Shown here in pieces: positions 17,261 through 25,682 of a stretch of DNA of 64,000 nt. Origin of the DNA: Sediminicoccus rosea (GTDB taxonomy: Bacteria > Pseudomonadota > Alphaproteobacteria > Acetobacterales > Acetobacteraceae). Position 1 is the stretch's first letter. Every line of letters starts with the position of its first letter. The position numbers were made by a program, and so were the translations under genes. Under the pieces are notes generated by a model that saw only the letters and a program-made list of their open reading frames with translations, was not told the DNA's origin and did not search any database. The stretch is from contig NZ_CP137852.1 in NCBI RefSeq assembly GCF_033547095.1, positions 2,535,501 to 2,599,500 of the forward strand, in the 5' to 3' direction.

Positions 17261-18235
17261 TTGCCCTTGGACGATCCCGATGCCTCCCTGGGGGCCGCCT
17301 TCGGCTCCGGCCTCGGCCCCGGCTTCCACCACACCCCGCCGCGCGACGGCTATGCCTGGTGGTACCTGGACGCGTTGAGCGAGGATCACCGGCACGGGCT
17401 GACCATCATCGTCTTCCTGGGCTCGGTCTTCTCGCCCTACTACGCGATCGCCCGCCGGCAGGGCCCGGCCGACCCCATGAACCATTGCTGCATCAACGTG
17501 GCGCTCTATGGCAGCCCCGCGCGCTTCGCCATGACCGACCGGCCCGCCAGCGCGCTCAAGCGCGATGATGTCAGCATCACCATCGGGCCGTCGGCCATGC
17601 GCTGGGACGGCAAGGTGCTCACGCTCGACCTGGACGAGGTGGCGGTGCCGCTGCCGCGCCGCATCCGCGGCAAGGTCCGCCTGACGCCGGGGCCCATGAA
17701 TCGCCGCGTCTTCACGCTGGACGCGGCCGGCCACCACCATTGGCGCCCGATGAGCGCCGCCGCGAAGGTCGAGGTGGAGCTGGAGCATCCGGGCCTCTCC
17801 TGGAAGGGGCATGGCTATTTCGACAGCAACTGGGGCTCGGCGCCGCTGGAGCGCGACTTTCAGGAATGGGACTGGTGCCGCGTGCCGCTGAAGGAGGGTG
17901 CCGCCATCCTCTATGATGCGCGCCGCCGCGACGGCACCCGCCAGCAGCTGGCACTCCGCTTCCACGAGGATGGCCGCATCGAGGAGATGCCCGTGCCGCC
18001 CGACGTCATCATGCGCCGCTCGATGTGGGGCATCCGCCGCGCGACGCAGAGCGAGGCGGATGCGCGCATCGTGAAGACGCTGCTGGACACGCCCTTCTAT
18101 GCCCGCTCCGTCCTGGAAACGACGCTTTGCGGCGAGCGCGCCATGGGCGTGCATGAGAGCCTGGATTGCGACCGCTTCGCGGCCCTGCCCATCCAGCTCA
18201 TCCTGCCGTTTCGGGTTCCGCGCCGATGGATCTAG
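17261..18235 (+). CDS. crtC: Carotenoid 1,2-hydratase (hydroxyneurosporene synthase)
   Basis: A 324-residue CrtC-family protein that adds water across the C1-C2 double bond of acyclic carotenoids, giving the substrate CrtF methylates. Conserved segments are GYAWWYLDALSEDHRHGLTI, FLGSVFSPYYA and YFDSNWGSAPLE. No ATG fits the frame; a TTG at 17261 has AGGAG 7 bases upstream and gives a proper N-terminus. No crtD follows, so 3,4-desaturation must be encoded elsewhere if spirilloxanthin is made. Confidence 0.9.
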   Translation: MPLDDPDASLGAAFGSGLGPGFHHTPPRDGYAWWYLDALSEDHRHGLTIIVFLGSVFSPYYAIARRQGPADPMNHCCINVALYGSPARFAMTDRPASALKRDDVSITIGPSAMRWDGKVLTLDLDEVAVPLPRRIRGKVRLTPGPMNRRVFTLDAAGHHHWRPMSAAAKVEVELEHPGLSWKGHGYFDSNWGSAPLERDFQEWDWCRVPLKEGAAILYDARRRDGTRQQLALRFHEDGRIEEMPVPPDVIMRRSMWGIRRATQSEADARIVKTLLDTPFYARSVLETTLCGERAMGVHESLDCDRFAALPIQLILPFRVPRRWI

Positions 18236-18270
18236 GATAGGGCCGCGCGCTTCAGCCCGGAGGAACCACC

Positions 18271-19068
18271 ATGCTCGAACAATCCCCCATGCCCGTCCTG
18301 GACATTCCGTCGCTGCGCGACAAGGTCTCGCCCGCCGAGTGGCAGGCCCGTGTGAACCTCGCCGCCTGCTATCGCCTCATCGCGCTCTACGGCATGAGTG
18401 ACATGATCGCGAACCACATCTCCTGCCGCGTGCCGGGCGAGGAGGGCGCCTTCCTCATCAACGCCTATGGCCTTCTTTATGAGGAGATCACCGCCTCCTC
18501 CCTCATCAAGATCGACGTAAAGGGCAATATCCTGCTCAAGCCGGACTTCGGCGATCTCAACTACGGCGTGAACCGCGCGGGCTTCGTCATCCATGGCGCC
18601 ATCCATGAGGCGAGCCACGAGATCGACTGCGTGATCCACACGCACACCTGGCCGGGCATGGCCGTCTCCTCGCTGGAATGCGGCCTGCTGCCGATGAACC
18701 AGACGGCGATGCGCTTCCTCAAGATCGGCTATCACGACTATGCCGGCGTCGTCCTCGACACCGCGATGCAGGCCAAGCTGGTCGAGGATCTCGGCAGCAA
18801 CAACGCGCTGATCCTGCGCAACCACGGGCTGCTGACCGTGGGCCGGACCATCGCCGAGGCCTTCAACGCGATGCATCGCCTCGAGCTGTCCTGCCGGGCG
18901 CAACTCGCGGCACTCGCCTGCAACGCCAAGATCATCCAGGTCCCACAGCATGTGCTGGAGGAGACCTACATGAACTACCAGCCGCAGACGCGCCGGCCCT
19001 ATGGCGTGATGGAATGGCCGGCCCTGCTGCGCCGGCTGGACCGGCTGGACCCCAGCTTCCGGAACTGA
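18271..19068 (+). CDS. Class II aldolase/adducin family protein
   Basis: A 265-residue cytosolic protein of the class II aldolase/adducin family. The zinc-binding HTHTWPG motif and a later NHG (ALILRNHGLLTVG) are both present, so it may be a real aldolase or epimerase; the substrate cannot be told from sequence. The ATG follows a good ribosome-binding site (GGAGG). It follows crtC by 35 bp, near the right edge of the photosynthesis cluster, but has no recognised role in pigment synthesis. Confidence 0.85.
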   Translation: MLEQSPMPVLDIPSLRDKVSPAEWQARVNLAACYRLIALYGMSDMIANHISCRVPGEEGAFLINAYGLLYEEITASSLIKIDVKGNILLKPDFGDLNYGVNRAGFVIHGAIHEASHEIDCVIHTHTWPGMAVSSLECGLLPMNQTAMRFLKIGYHDYAGVVLDTAMQAKLVEDLGSNNALILRNHGLLTVGRTIAEAFNAMHRLELSCRAQLAALACNAKIIQVPQHVLEETYMNYQPQTRRPYGVMEWPALLRRLDRLDPSFRN

Positions 19069-19076
19069 AGGCGGCC

Positions 19077-19773
19077 TCAGGGAAAGGGCAGGCGGATCCG
19101 CTCGCGGAACCAGAAGCTGCCCTCGGGCCACCGGGCTCGCGTGGTCGGGCGGCCGGCGGTCGCCCAGGGGAACGCCCCGGCGATCCGCAGGCTCTCGCCG
19201 GGGGCCACGTCCTGCCGCAGGGTGCTACGCGCCATCCCGCTGGCTGCGCGCACGGCCGGCGACGCAGGTGTTCCAGCCGCGATCATGCCCGTCTCGCGCG
19301 GCAGATGCGTCAGCTCGTCGCGCGTGAATGGCTTCCCCAGCGTGCCGTGGCGGGCCATCCCGGCGTCCAGCCCACCCTCCGGCGCGCTGTCGCCCGGGTT
19401 TCAGCAGATCTCGCCCACCACGGCCCTCTGCACTCTCGGTGCCAGGAGGCCGAAGACGTGGCACGCGGCCTTCCGCTCATCGATCACGTGCGGCAGGCCT
19501 TCCATCATGCCGCGCAGGAATTCCGCGCGGGCCGGCATGTTGGAGTCCCGCTTGGCCCGGGCGCGCTCGATGCGCCGCTTCGCGGTGTCAGCATGTCCGG
19601 GCCCGGCTCCAGCAGCATGACGCGGCGGCCGATCATCAGGAACGCCTCGGCCAGCCATCCTCGCCCCGGGCCGGCATCCACGCTGGTGCCGCCCGCCAGG
19701 TCGAGCTTCTGGATGATGTTCAGCGCGTTGCAGAGGGCGCGGAAGCAATGGACCTGGCCGCGCGCCGCAGCGC
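19077..19773 (-). pseudogene. Degraded SAM-dependent methyltransferase
   Basis: Read leftward, one frame gives a methyltransferase-like motif I, VDAGPGRGWLAEAFL, then MIGRRVMLLEPGPDML. After that the coding sense moves to the next frame (AKRRIERARAKRDSNMPARA, then FLRGMMEGLPHVIDER), is cut by TGA at 19401-19403, and resumes in that second frame with HGTLGKPFTRDEL to the end. A frameshift near 19595 plus an in-frame stop, and a 5' end running into the neighbouring gene, mark this as a remnant. It fills the whole space between the aldolase and the export operon. Confidence 0.65.
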
Positions 19774-21927
19774 CTATTCCCGCAGCACGACGACGTCCCC
19801 GGGCGAAAGACCCTCGCGGATCTCGATGCCCTCGGGTGTGCTGATGCCGAGTGTCACGGGGCGCGAAACCACGCGCCCGCCCTCGCGCACGCGCACGATG
19901 CGGCTGCCGCCCTCGTCGCGCACCGCATTGGGCGGCAGCACCACCGCATCCTCGCGCTCATGCGTGATGATGGCGAGGCTGGCCGACATGCCGACGGCGA
20001 GCCGGGCGCGCTGCTCGGGCGTCAGGTCGGTGATGGCGATGCTGACCGCGAAATTGGGCATGCCGCGCCCCATGCCACCCTGTTCGGAGCTGGCCTGCGC
20101 GGCGACGGAGGCGACGCGGCCGCTCAGCACCTCGCCGGCGAAGGCATCGCCCGTCACGGTCACGTTCTGGCCCGGCCGCACCTGGTTCACGTCGATCTCG
20201 TCCACCTGGCCGCGCACCAGGAAGCCGGCGAGGTCGCCGATGCCGAACATGGTCTGCCCGCGGGAGACACGGGAGCCGGCCTCGATGGTCTCGGCCCGGC
20301 CCTGGCCGCCCTGGCGCTCGGGCGGCAGCAGCACCACGCCCGAGACGGGGGCGCGGACCTCGGCGTTCCGCAGGTCGGTCTCCAGCTCGCGCACGCGCGT
20401 CTCGGCATTGGCGAGCTCAAGCTCGGCGGTGCGCAGATGCAGCTCGCTGCCGCGCTCCATCGTCGCGGCCAGATCCTGCTGCGCCGCCTGCAACTGCAGT
20501 TCCTGGTTGCGCTGCTGCTGGACGAGGTTGCGATGCTCCTCTGCCGGGATGATGCCGCGGCTCAGCAGCATCTGGCTTTGTTGCAGCCGGGCGCGGAGGT
20601 TGCTGGTCTCGAGCTCGGCCGCCGCCAATTGCCGCCGGGCGCGCGCCACCTCGAAGCCATTGGCCCAGCCGCGCAGTTCCTCGACGCGCTGGCGGGCGCG
20701 GATCTCGGCGGCGCGGGCCTCGCGCAGGCGCGTCTCCACATCGCCGCGGTCCATCCGCAGCAGCACGTCGCCCTGCGTCACTGCGCCGCCATAGCGGAAC
20801 AGCCGCTCGCGCACCGTGCCGTCATAGGGGGCGACGACGCTGACATTGGCGCCCGGCTCCAGCACGCCGACGACGGCGATGCGCGCGCTGACGGGCTGCG
20901 CCGTCGCCGTCATGGTCACGGTGCCGCTGGCCGCCCCGGCCGCGAATTCATCGGGGCCGGCGGGCGAGAACCAGGTCCAGGCGGCGACGCCGAAGACGCC
21001 GAGGAAGGCCGCAACCACCGCCGCGATCCGCAGGGCCGCGATGCGCCGCGCGATGCGGGCCGAGCGCGTGGCGGAATCCTCGAGCTTGAGGAAGGCGTCC
21101 TGCAACTGCGTGTATTGCGAGGCGAGTTCCGCCTGCAGGCGCTCGGTCTCGGTCACATCGGTGAAGACGGCGGTGATGGCCGGCCGCCCCGCATGGGGCC
21201 CGGTCTGCACGCGCCAGCTCGTCGCCTCGACCGAGAGGCGGCGCTCGCCCGGGAAGTCGAGCACGCGGCGGCCCTGCGGCGCCTCCTCCTCCTGGAGGGG
21301 GGCAAGGACGGCGTCGATGAAGTCATCTGTGCCGTCGCGCTCGCTCAGCAGCAGGGCGAGGCTCTGGCCGATCGCCTCCTCGGCATCAATGCCCAGGATG
21401 CGGGCGGCGGCGGGGTTCACCGTCATCACCCGCGCATCTGGGCCGATGGCGAGAACGCCATCCGTCATCACATCCAGCGCGCGGCGATAATCGAGCGAGA
21501 GGCTCTCGTCGCGCCCGCGCCGTGCCGCCTCGCGCTCCGCGGCGTCCAGTTCGGCGCCGGCACGGGCGGCGAGGCGGGAGAGGCCCTCTCGCTCGGCCTC
21601 GGTCAGGCGGCGGGGCTTGCGGTCCAGCGCCAGCAACGCGCCGCGGCGGCCGGGCAGGGGGGCAATGGCGGCGAAGCGCAGCGCGGTCTCGCCCGCCACC
21701 AGCGGGTGGGCGACGAAGCGCGGATCGGCGGTGAGGTCGGAAATCTCGGCCAGAGCGTCGTCGGCTGCCGCGCTGAAGGGCTCGCCCGCGAGGTTCGCGC
21801 CGGTCACGGCGAGCAGGCCGCCTTCGCGCAGGGCCACCGCGCCGATCGGGGCCGCGCAGATCAGGGCGGCGAGCCGCGCGATATCGTCGAGGCCCGGCGC
21901 GAAGGAACCGGCTGACGCGTCAGTCAT
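19774..21927 (-). CDS. GAF-PAS-HlyD fusion: sensory periplasmic adaptor of a tripartite exporter
   Basis: A 717-residue protein with an uncommon layout. Residues about 10-125 look like a GAF domain. Residues about 148-262 form a PAS domain (LDVMTDGVLAIGPDARVMTVNPAAARILGI), ending in a linker that starts TDVTETERLQAEL. A short coiled coil leads to one membrane helix (about 298-321). The rest is a HlyD/MacA-type adaptor: a lipoyl half-motif near 352-395 (VVAPYDGTVRERLFRYGG), a long alpha-hairpin (about 395-520), the returning half (RAPVSGVVLLPP) and a beta-barrel. GAF and PAS would face the cytoplasm, the adaptor the periplasm. It overlaps the TolC-like gene by 8 bp and is last in the operon. 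Confidence 0.85.
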   Translation of the reverse strand: MTDASAGSFAPGLDDIARLAALICAAPIGAVALREGGLLAVTGANLAGEPFSAAADDALAEISDLTADPRFVAHPLVAGETALRFAAIAPLPGRRGALLALDRKPRRLTEAEREGLSRLAARAGAELDAAEREAARRGRDESLSLDYRRALDVMTDGVLAIGPDARVMTVNPAAARILGIDAEEAIGQSLALLLSERDGTDDFIDAVLAPLQEEEAPQGRRVLDFPGERRLSVEATSWRVQTGPHAGRPAITAVFTDVTETERLQAELASQYTQLQDAFLKLEDSATRSARIARRIAALRIAAVVAAFLGVFGVAAWTWFSPAGPDEFAAGAASGTVTMTATAQPVSARIAVVGVLEPGANVSVVAPYDGTVRERLFRYGGAVTQGDVLLRMDRGDVETRLREARAAEIRARQRVEELRGWANGFEVARARRQLAAAELETSNLRARLQQSQMLLSRGIIPAEEHRNLVQQQRNQELQLQAAQQDLAATMERGSELHLRTAELELANAETRVRELETDLRNAEVRAPVSGVVLLPPERQGGQGRAETIEAGSRVSRGQTMFGIGDLAGFLVRGQVDEIDVNQVRPGQNVTVTGDAFAGEVLSGRVASVAAQASSEQGGMGRGMPNFAVSIAITDLTPEQRARLAVGMSASLAIITHEREDAVVLPPNAVRDEGGSRIVRVREGGRVVSRPVTLGISTPEGIEIREGLSPGDVVVLRE

Positions 21928-23419
21928 TCAGCGAAATCCGCCATGTCTCCAGCGTGGTGCCCAGCACCTGGTCGAGCTGTGTCAGCGCATTGGCATAGGC
22001 GATCACGGCCGACAGCTCGGCGCTTTCGGCCGATTGCAGCGAGCCCTGGAAGGAGACGACCTGGAAGTTGGAGGAGCGGCCGGCCTGGAGCTTCACCAGC
22101 TCGGCCTCCAGCTGCTGTCCGGCCAGCTCGCGCGCGCGCCGCGCCAGCTCGGCCTGGCGGCGCAGCGTGTCGATGTTGCGGACCACGTCCTCCACCGCCT
22201 GGCGCAACCGGTCGCGCGCCTGCTCGATCGCGAGCTCGGACTGGCGCAGCGCGATGGTGGCGTTCACTTCCGGCTGCTCGCGCGCGATCTGGCCGAGCGG
22301 GATGTTGAACTGCAGGCCGATGTTGAAGTCGTTGCGGACCTCGGCCAGCGCGCCCAGCGTGCGCGCGAGATCGGCGCGCTGCGCCGCCCAGCCCGTGCCG
22401 GCGACGAGGGAGACGTCCCACAGGCGCTGGTTGCGCGCGACATCGAGGTTGATGCGGTTGACCTCGACCGCGAGCAGCGTGCGGAGGTAGTCGGGCTGGT
22501 TGGCGGCGGCGACGGCGAGCGCGCGCTGCGGGTTCACCCGGGCGGATTCCGCCGCCGGCCGCTCCACCGCCCAGATCCTCTGGTTCTGGTTCACCGCGAG
22601 CAGGGTGAGCAGCGCAAGCCGCGCCGCCTCATGCTGGTTGCGCGCGCCGACGAGCTGCAGCTCCTGCTGCGCGATGCTGGTCTCGGCCTGGATGAGCTCC
22701 ACCTGGGCGAGGCGGCCCGCGGCGAAGAGCGCCTGGTTGACGCTGGCGAGCTCGCGCGCGCGGCGCAGCGCCTCGGTCGCGATGCGAAGCTGCTCCTGCG
22801 CCTGGAGCAGGGTCCGGTAGCCGGTGATGGTCTGGGTGATCTGGTCCGCGACCAGCGACTTGAGCTGGAGCTTGCTGTTCTCCTCCTGGATGCGCGCGAT
22901 GCGCACCGGCGCCATGGCGAAATCCACCCCGCCGCCGGCCAGCAGCGGCTGGATCACCTGGAAGGTCGCGCGCCCCTGGCCGCTCGGGCTCTGGCCGCGC
23001 GTGTTGCTCTGCACGCCGAGCCAGCCGAACTGGAATTGCGCGCCGGTGGGGGCCGCGATGTTCACGACGGGGCCGAGCGTCGCCTGGGTCAGGTTGGTGC
23101 CGTTGGAGCGCGAGCGGGTGACGCCGCCGGTCACGCCGAAGCGCGGGTCGAAGGTCGCCTCCGCCACGCGGAGCGAGAAGCGGTCGGCCACGCGTTGCAG
23201 ATACTGGCTGCGGATCGCCCGGTTGCTGCGCAGCGCGAGGAAGACCGCCTCCGGCAGGGTGAGCGGGATGCTGCCCTCGGGCATGTTCGCCGTGGGCATG
23301 GAGGTGTTGGCGCGCGGGGCGGGCCGTTCCCGCGCCTGCTGCGCAGAGGCCGGCGCCGCCGCGAGGGAGGTGGCGCAAAGGGCGAGCGTCACGCCGAGTA
23401 TGGCCTTGCCTCCCCGCAT
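21920..23419 (-). CDS. TolC-family outer membrane efflux protein
   Basis: A 499-residue outer-membrane channel. An N-terminal signal peptide (to about ASAQQ) is followed by two internally related OEP domains rich in alanine, glutamine and leucine helices (IAQQELQLVGARNQHEAARLA; RLRQAVEDVVRNIDTLRRQA). The ATG at 23419 lies 9 bases after AGGAG; a GTG 6 bp upstream is the alternative. It is third in the ATPase-permease-channel-adaptor operon. Confidence 0.88.
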   Translation of the reverse strand: MRGGKAILGVTLALCATSLAAAPASAQQARERPAPRANTSMPTANMPEGSIPLTLPEAVFLALRSNRAIRSQYLQRVADRFSLRVAEATFDPRFGVTGGVTRSRSNGTNLTQATLGPVVNIAAPTGAQFQFGWLGVQSNTRGQSPSGQGRATFQVIQPLLAGGGVDFAMAPVRIARIQEENSKLQLKSLVADQITQTITGYRTLLQAQEQLRIATEALRRARELASVNQALFAAGRLAQVELIQAETSIAQQELQLVGARNQHEAARLALLTLLAVNQNQRIWAVERPAAESARVNPQRALAVAAANQPDYLRTLLAVEVNRINLDVARNQRLWDVSLVAGTGWAAQRADLARTLGALAEVRNDFNIGLQFNIPLGQIAREQPEVNATIALRQSELAIEQARDRLRQAVEDVVRNIDTLRRQAELARRARELAGQQLEAELVKLQAGRSSNFQVVSFQGSLQSAESAELSAVIAYANALTQLDQVLGTTLETWRISLND

Positions 23420-23559
23420 TAGCACCGTCTCCTTAATTGCGCTTCGTGCAAACTATCCCATCCTCCGGGGTTGGCCCGCAAGCCTCGGCCCGGATGGTTT
23501 TGCCGATCGGGGTGATCGTCCCCCTCGACCGCGCGCGCGGGCTGGTGTTCCCTTCCGGC

Positions 23560-23784
23560 ATGATCCGCGCCGCCGCCCTGCTGCTCCTGCTGGTTCCCGC
23601 CTGCGCGCCGCCCGCGACCCTGCGCGAGCCGGTCATCGGCGCAAGCTTCGAGCCGGTCCGTGCGCCCCTGCCGCCCTTGCCGGCGGTGATGGAATTGACG
23701 GGCGATCCGCCCATCGCCCTGCCGGACCCGGCCAGCTTCACTCCGATCGCAGCGCCTCGATCGGGTCCAGGCGCGCGGCCATGA
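23560..23784 (+). CDS. Putative small lipoprotein
   Basis: A possible 74-residue lipoprotein: MIRAAALLLLLVPAC is a short signal sequence ending in a lipobox-like VPAC, followed by a proline-rich tail. It lies divergent from the TolC-like gene, and its 3' end overlaps the end of the permease gene by 47 bp in the opposite direction. No ribosome-binding site stands out, and a longer in-frame start exists at 23437. The signal sequence is the only support. Confidence 0.35.
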   Translation: MIRAAALLLLLVPACAPPATLREPVIGASFEPVRAPLPPLPAVMELTGDPPIALPDPASFTPIAAPRSGPGARP

Positions 23785-24910
23785 CGGCCGGGTAGAAGCC
23801 GAAGAAGACGCCGACGGCGAGCGAGACGCCCGCGCCGAGCGGTGCTGCGATGGGCGAGAAATGCACGGGCCAGCCGGACATCCAGGCGAAGCCCACGCCG
23901 CCGGCATAGCCCAGCGCGACACCCAGCGCCGCGCCGAGCAGCGAAAGGATCAGCGCCTCGCTCAGGAAGAGGCGCCGCACATCCCGCCGCCTGGCCCCGA
24001 TGGCCAGCCGGATGCCGATCTCGCGCTTCCGCTCGGCCACCGACATCAGCATGATGTTCATGACGCCGACACCGCCCAGCACCAGCGCGATGCTGCCGAC
24101 CGCGCCGAGCAGCAGCGCCACGAGGCGCACCTGGCTGTTCATGCCGGCGATGAGCTGCCGGGCCGAGAGCACGTTCAGCGTGGAATCCCGCATCCCCGGG
24201 CCCAGGTGCTGCTGCAATTGCTGGGCCGCCAGCTCCGGATCGGCATCGCCGCGCAGGCGGGCGACGGCCATGGAGAGCGAGGGCGCCGCCATCACGCGCC
24301 GCGCATTGGGCACCGAGAGGAAGAGGGTGCTGTTCACATCCATCGGCAGCATGGGGTTCATCAGCACCGGCTCGATGACGCCGATCACGGTGAAGACATA
24401 GCGACTGACCCGGATCTGCGAACCAACGCGAATGGGCGAGAAGGGGGTGGAAAGCTGCTGCGCCAGGTCCGAGCCGAGCACGGCGTGCAGCTCGAACCGG
24501 TCATGCGGGGAGAGGAAGCGGCCCTGCGCCATGGGCAGGCGGCCCACATCGGCGAAGCTGCCGGTGGCGCCGATGAAGCCGGCATTGCGCGTCTGTCCTT
24601 CATAGGTGACGGGCCCGCCACCGATCATGAAGGGCGCGATCTCGCTCACCGTCGGCACCATGAGGGGCACGCTCTCGATATCGCCCAGGCGGAAATTGCC
24701 GAGGCCCTGCGGGCTGTCGGCGCGCAGCACCAGCGTGTCGGTGCCCATCTGGCGGAACTGCCGGATCGTCTCCTGCCGGGCCATGGTGCCCGCATGCAGC
24801 ATGGAAATCACCGCGCCCGCGCCGACGACGATGCCGATCAGGGCGAGCAGGCTGCGCTGCCAGGAGGCCAACAGGTTGCCGGCCGCTTCCATGAGCGTCT
24901 GGCGGATCAT
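23738..24910 (-). CDS. MacB-type ABC transporter permease
   Basis: A 390-residue inner-membrane permease of the MacB/FtsX family. An N-terminal helix (LLALIGIVVGAGAVISML) precedes a large periplasmic MacB_PCD domain (about 45-240). Three C-terminal helices follow, with the family segment MLMSVAERKREIGIRLAIGA. It lacks the fused ATPase of E. coli MacB; that is encoded separately 55 bp upstream. Confidence 0.92.
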   Translation of the reverse strand: MIRQTLMEAAGNLLASWQRSLLALIGIVVGAGAVISMLHAGTMARQETIRQFRQMGTDTLVLRADSPQGLGNFRLGDIESVPLMVPTVSEIAPFMIGGGPVTYEGQTRNAGFIGATGSFADVGRLPMAQGRFLSPHDRFELHAVLGSDLAQQLSTPFSPIRVGSQIRVSRYVFTVIGVIEPVLMNPMLPMDVNSTLFLSVPNARRVMAAPSLSMAVARLRGDADPELAAQQLQQHLGPGMRDSTLNVLSARQLIAGMNSQVRLVALLLGAVGSIALVLGGVGVMNIMLMSVAERKREIGIRLAIGARRRDVRRLFLSEALILSLLGAALGVALGYAGGVGFAWMSGWPVHFSPIAAPLGAGVSLAVGVFFGFYPAVMAARLDPIEALRSE

Positions 24911-24965
24911 GTCTGCGCCACCGGTACACGCCTCCGGCTATCCGCCGTCCGTTGATCGGGGGCGC

Positions 24966-25652
24966 TCATGCGTGCTCCAGCGCCATCTGGTCGGCGAGGC
25001 GCCCCTGGGTGAGCATCAGGCGGCGGCGGCAGCGGGCGGCGACGCCGGGGTCATGGGTGATGATCAGCACCAGCACGCCGAGGTCCCGGTTGATCTGCTC
25101 GAACAGGCCCATGATCTCGCGGCTGACGGTGGGGTCGAGCGCGCCGGTCGGCTCGTCGGCCAGCAGGATGGCGGGCTCGCCCACCAGGGCGCGGGCGATG
25201 GCCACGCGCTGCTTCTGCCCGCCCGAGAGCATGTTGGGCACATGGTTCAGGTGCTGGCCGAGGCCCACGCGCTCCAGCATCACCTCGGCGCGGCGGCGCG
25301 CCTCGGGCTCGGGCGTGCCGCGATACATCAGGGGCAGGGCCACGTTCCGCCAGGCGTTCAGCCGCGGCATCAGGAAGAATTGCTGGAAGACGAAGCCGAT
25401 CATCTTGTTGCGCATGGCCGATTGCGCGTCGGCCTCCGCGGCCAGCACATTCTCGCCGCGGATGCGATAGGTGCCGGAACTCGGCCGGTCCAGCAGCCCC
25501 ACGATGTTCATGAAGGTCGTCTTGCCGGAGCCCGAGCCGCCCATGAGGGAGACGAGTTCCCCCGCCTCGAGGTCGAGGTCGATGCCGTGCAGCACCGTGC
25601 GCTCGGTGGGACCGATCTTGAATTTACGGGTGATGCCGCGGAGCTCAAGCAT
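24966..25652 (-). CDS. ABC transporter ATP-binding protein (MacB/LolD type)
   Basis: A 228-residue ATPase with Walker A GGSGSGKTT, Q-loop FVFQQFFLMPRL, signature LSGGQ, Walker B ILLADEPTGALD and H-loop ITHD. It is probably the motor for the permease immediately downstream and the first gene of the export operon. Its start is 30 bp after the stop of lpxB. Confidence 0.93.
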   Translation of the reverse strand: MLELRGITRKFKIGPTERTVLHGIDLDLEAGELVSLMGGSGSGKTTFMNIVGLLDRPSSGTYRIRGENVLAAEADAQSAMRNKMIGFVFQQFFLMPRLNAWRNVALPLMYRGTPEPEARRRAEVMLERVGLGQHLNHVPNMLSGGQKQRVAIARALVGEPAILLADEPTGALDPTVSREIMGLFEQINRDLGVLVLIITHDPGVAARCRRRLMLTQGRLADQMALEHA

Positions 25653-25682
25653 GCGGGAAGGCTAGCCGAGGCCGGGCGCGCG

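Noticed and set aside
23437-23559. N-terminal extension of the small lipoprotein
   Set aside because: The extension would place the signal peptide internally; start at 23560 is the only version that makes sense as an exported protein.
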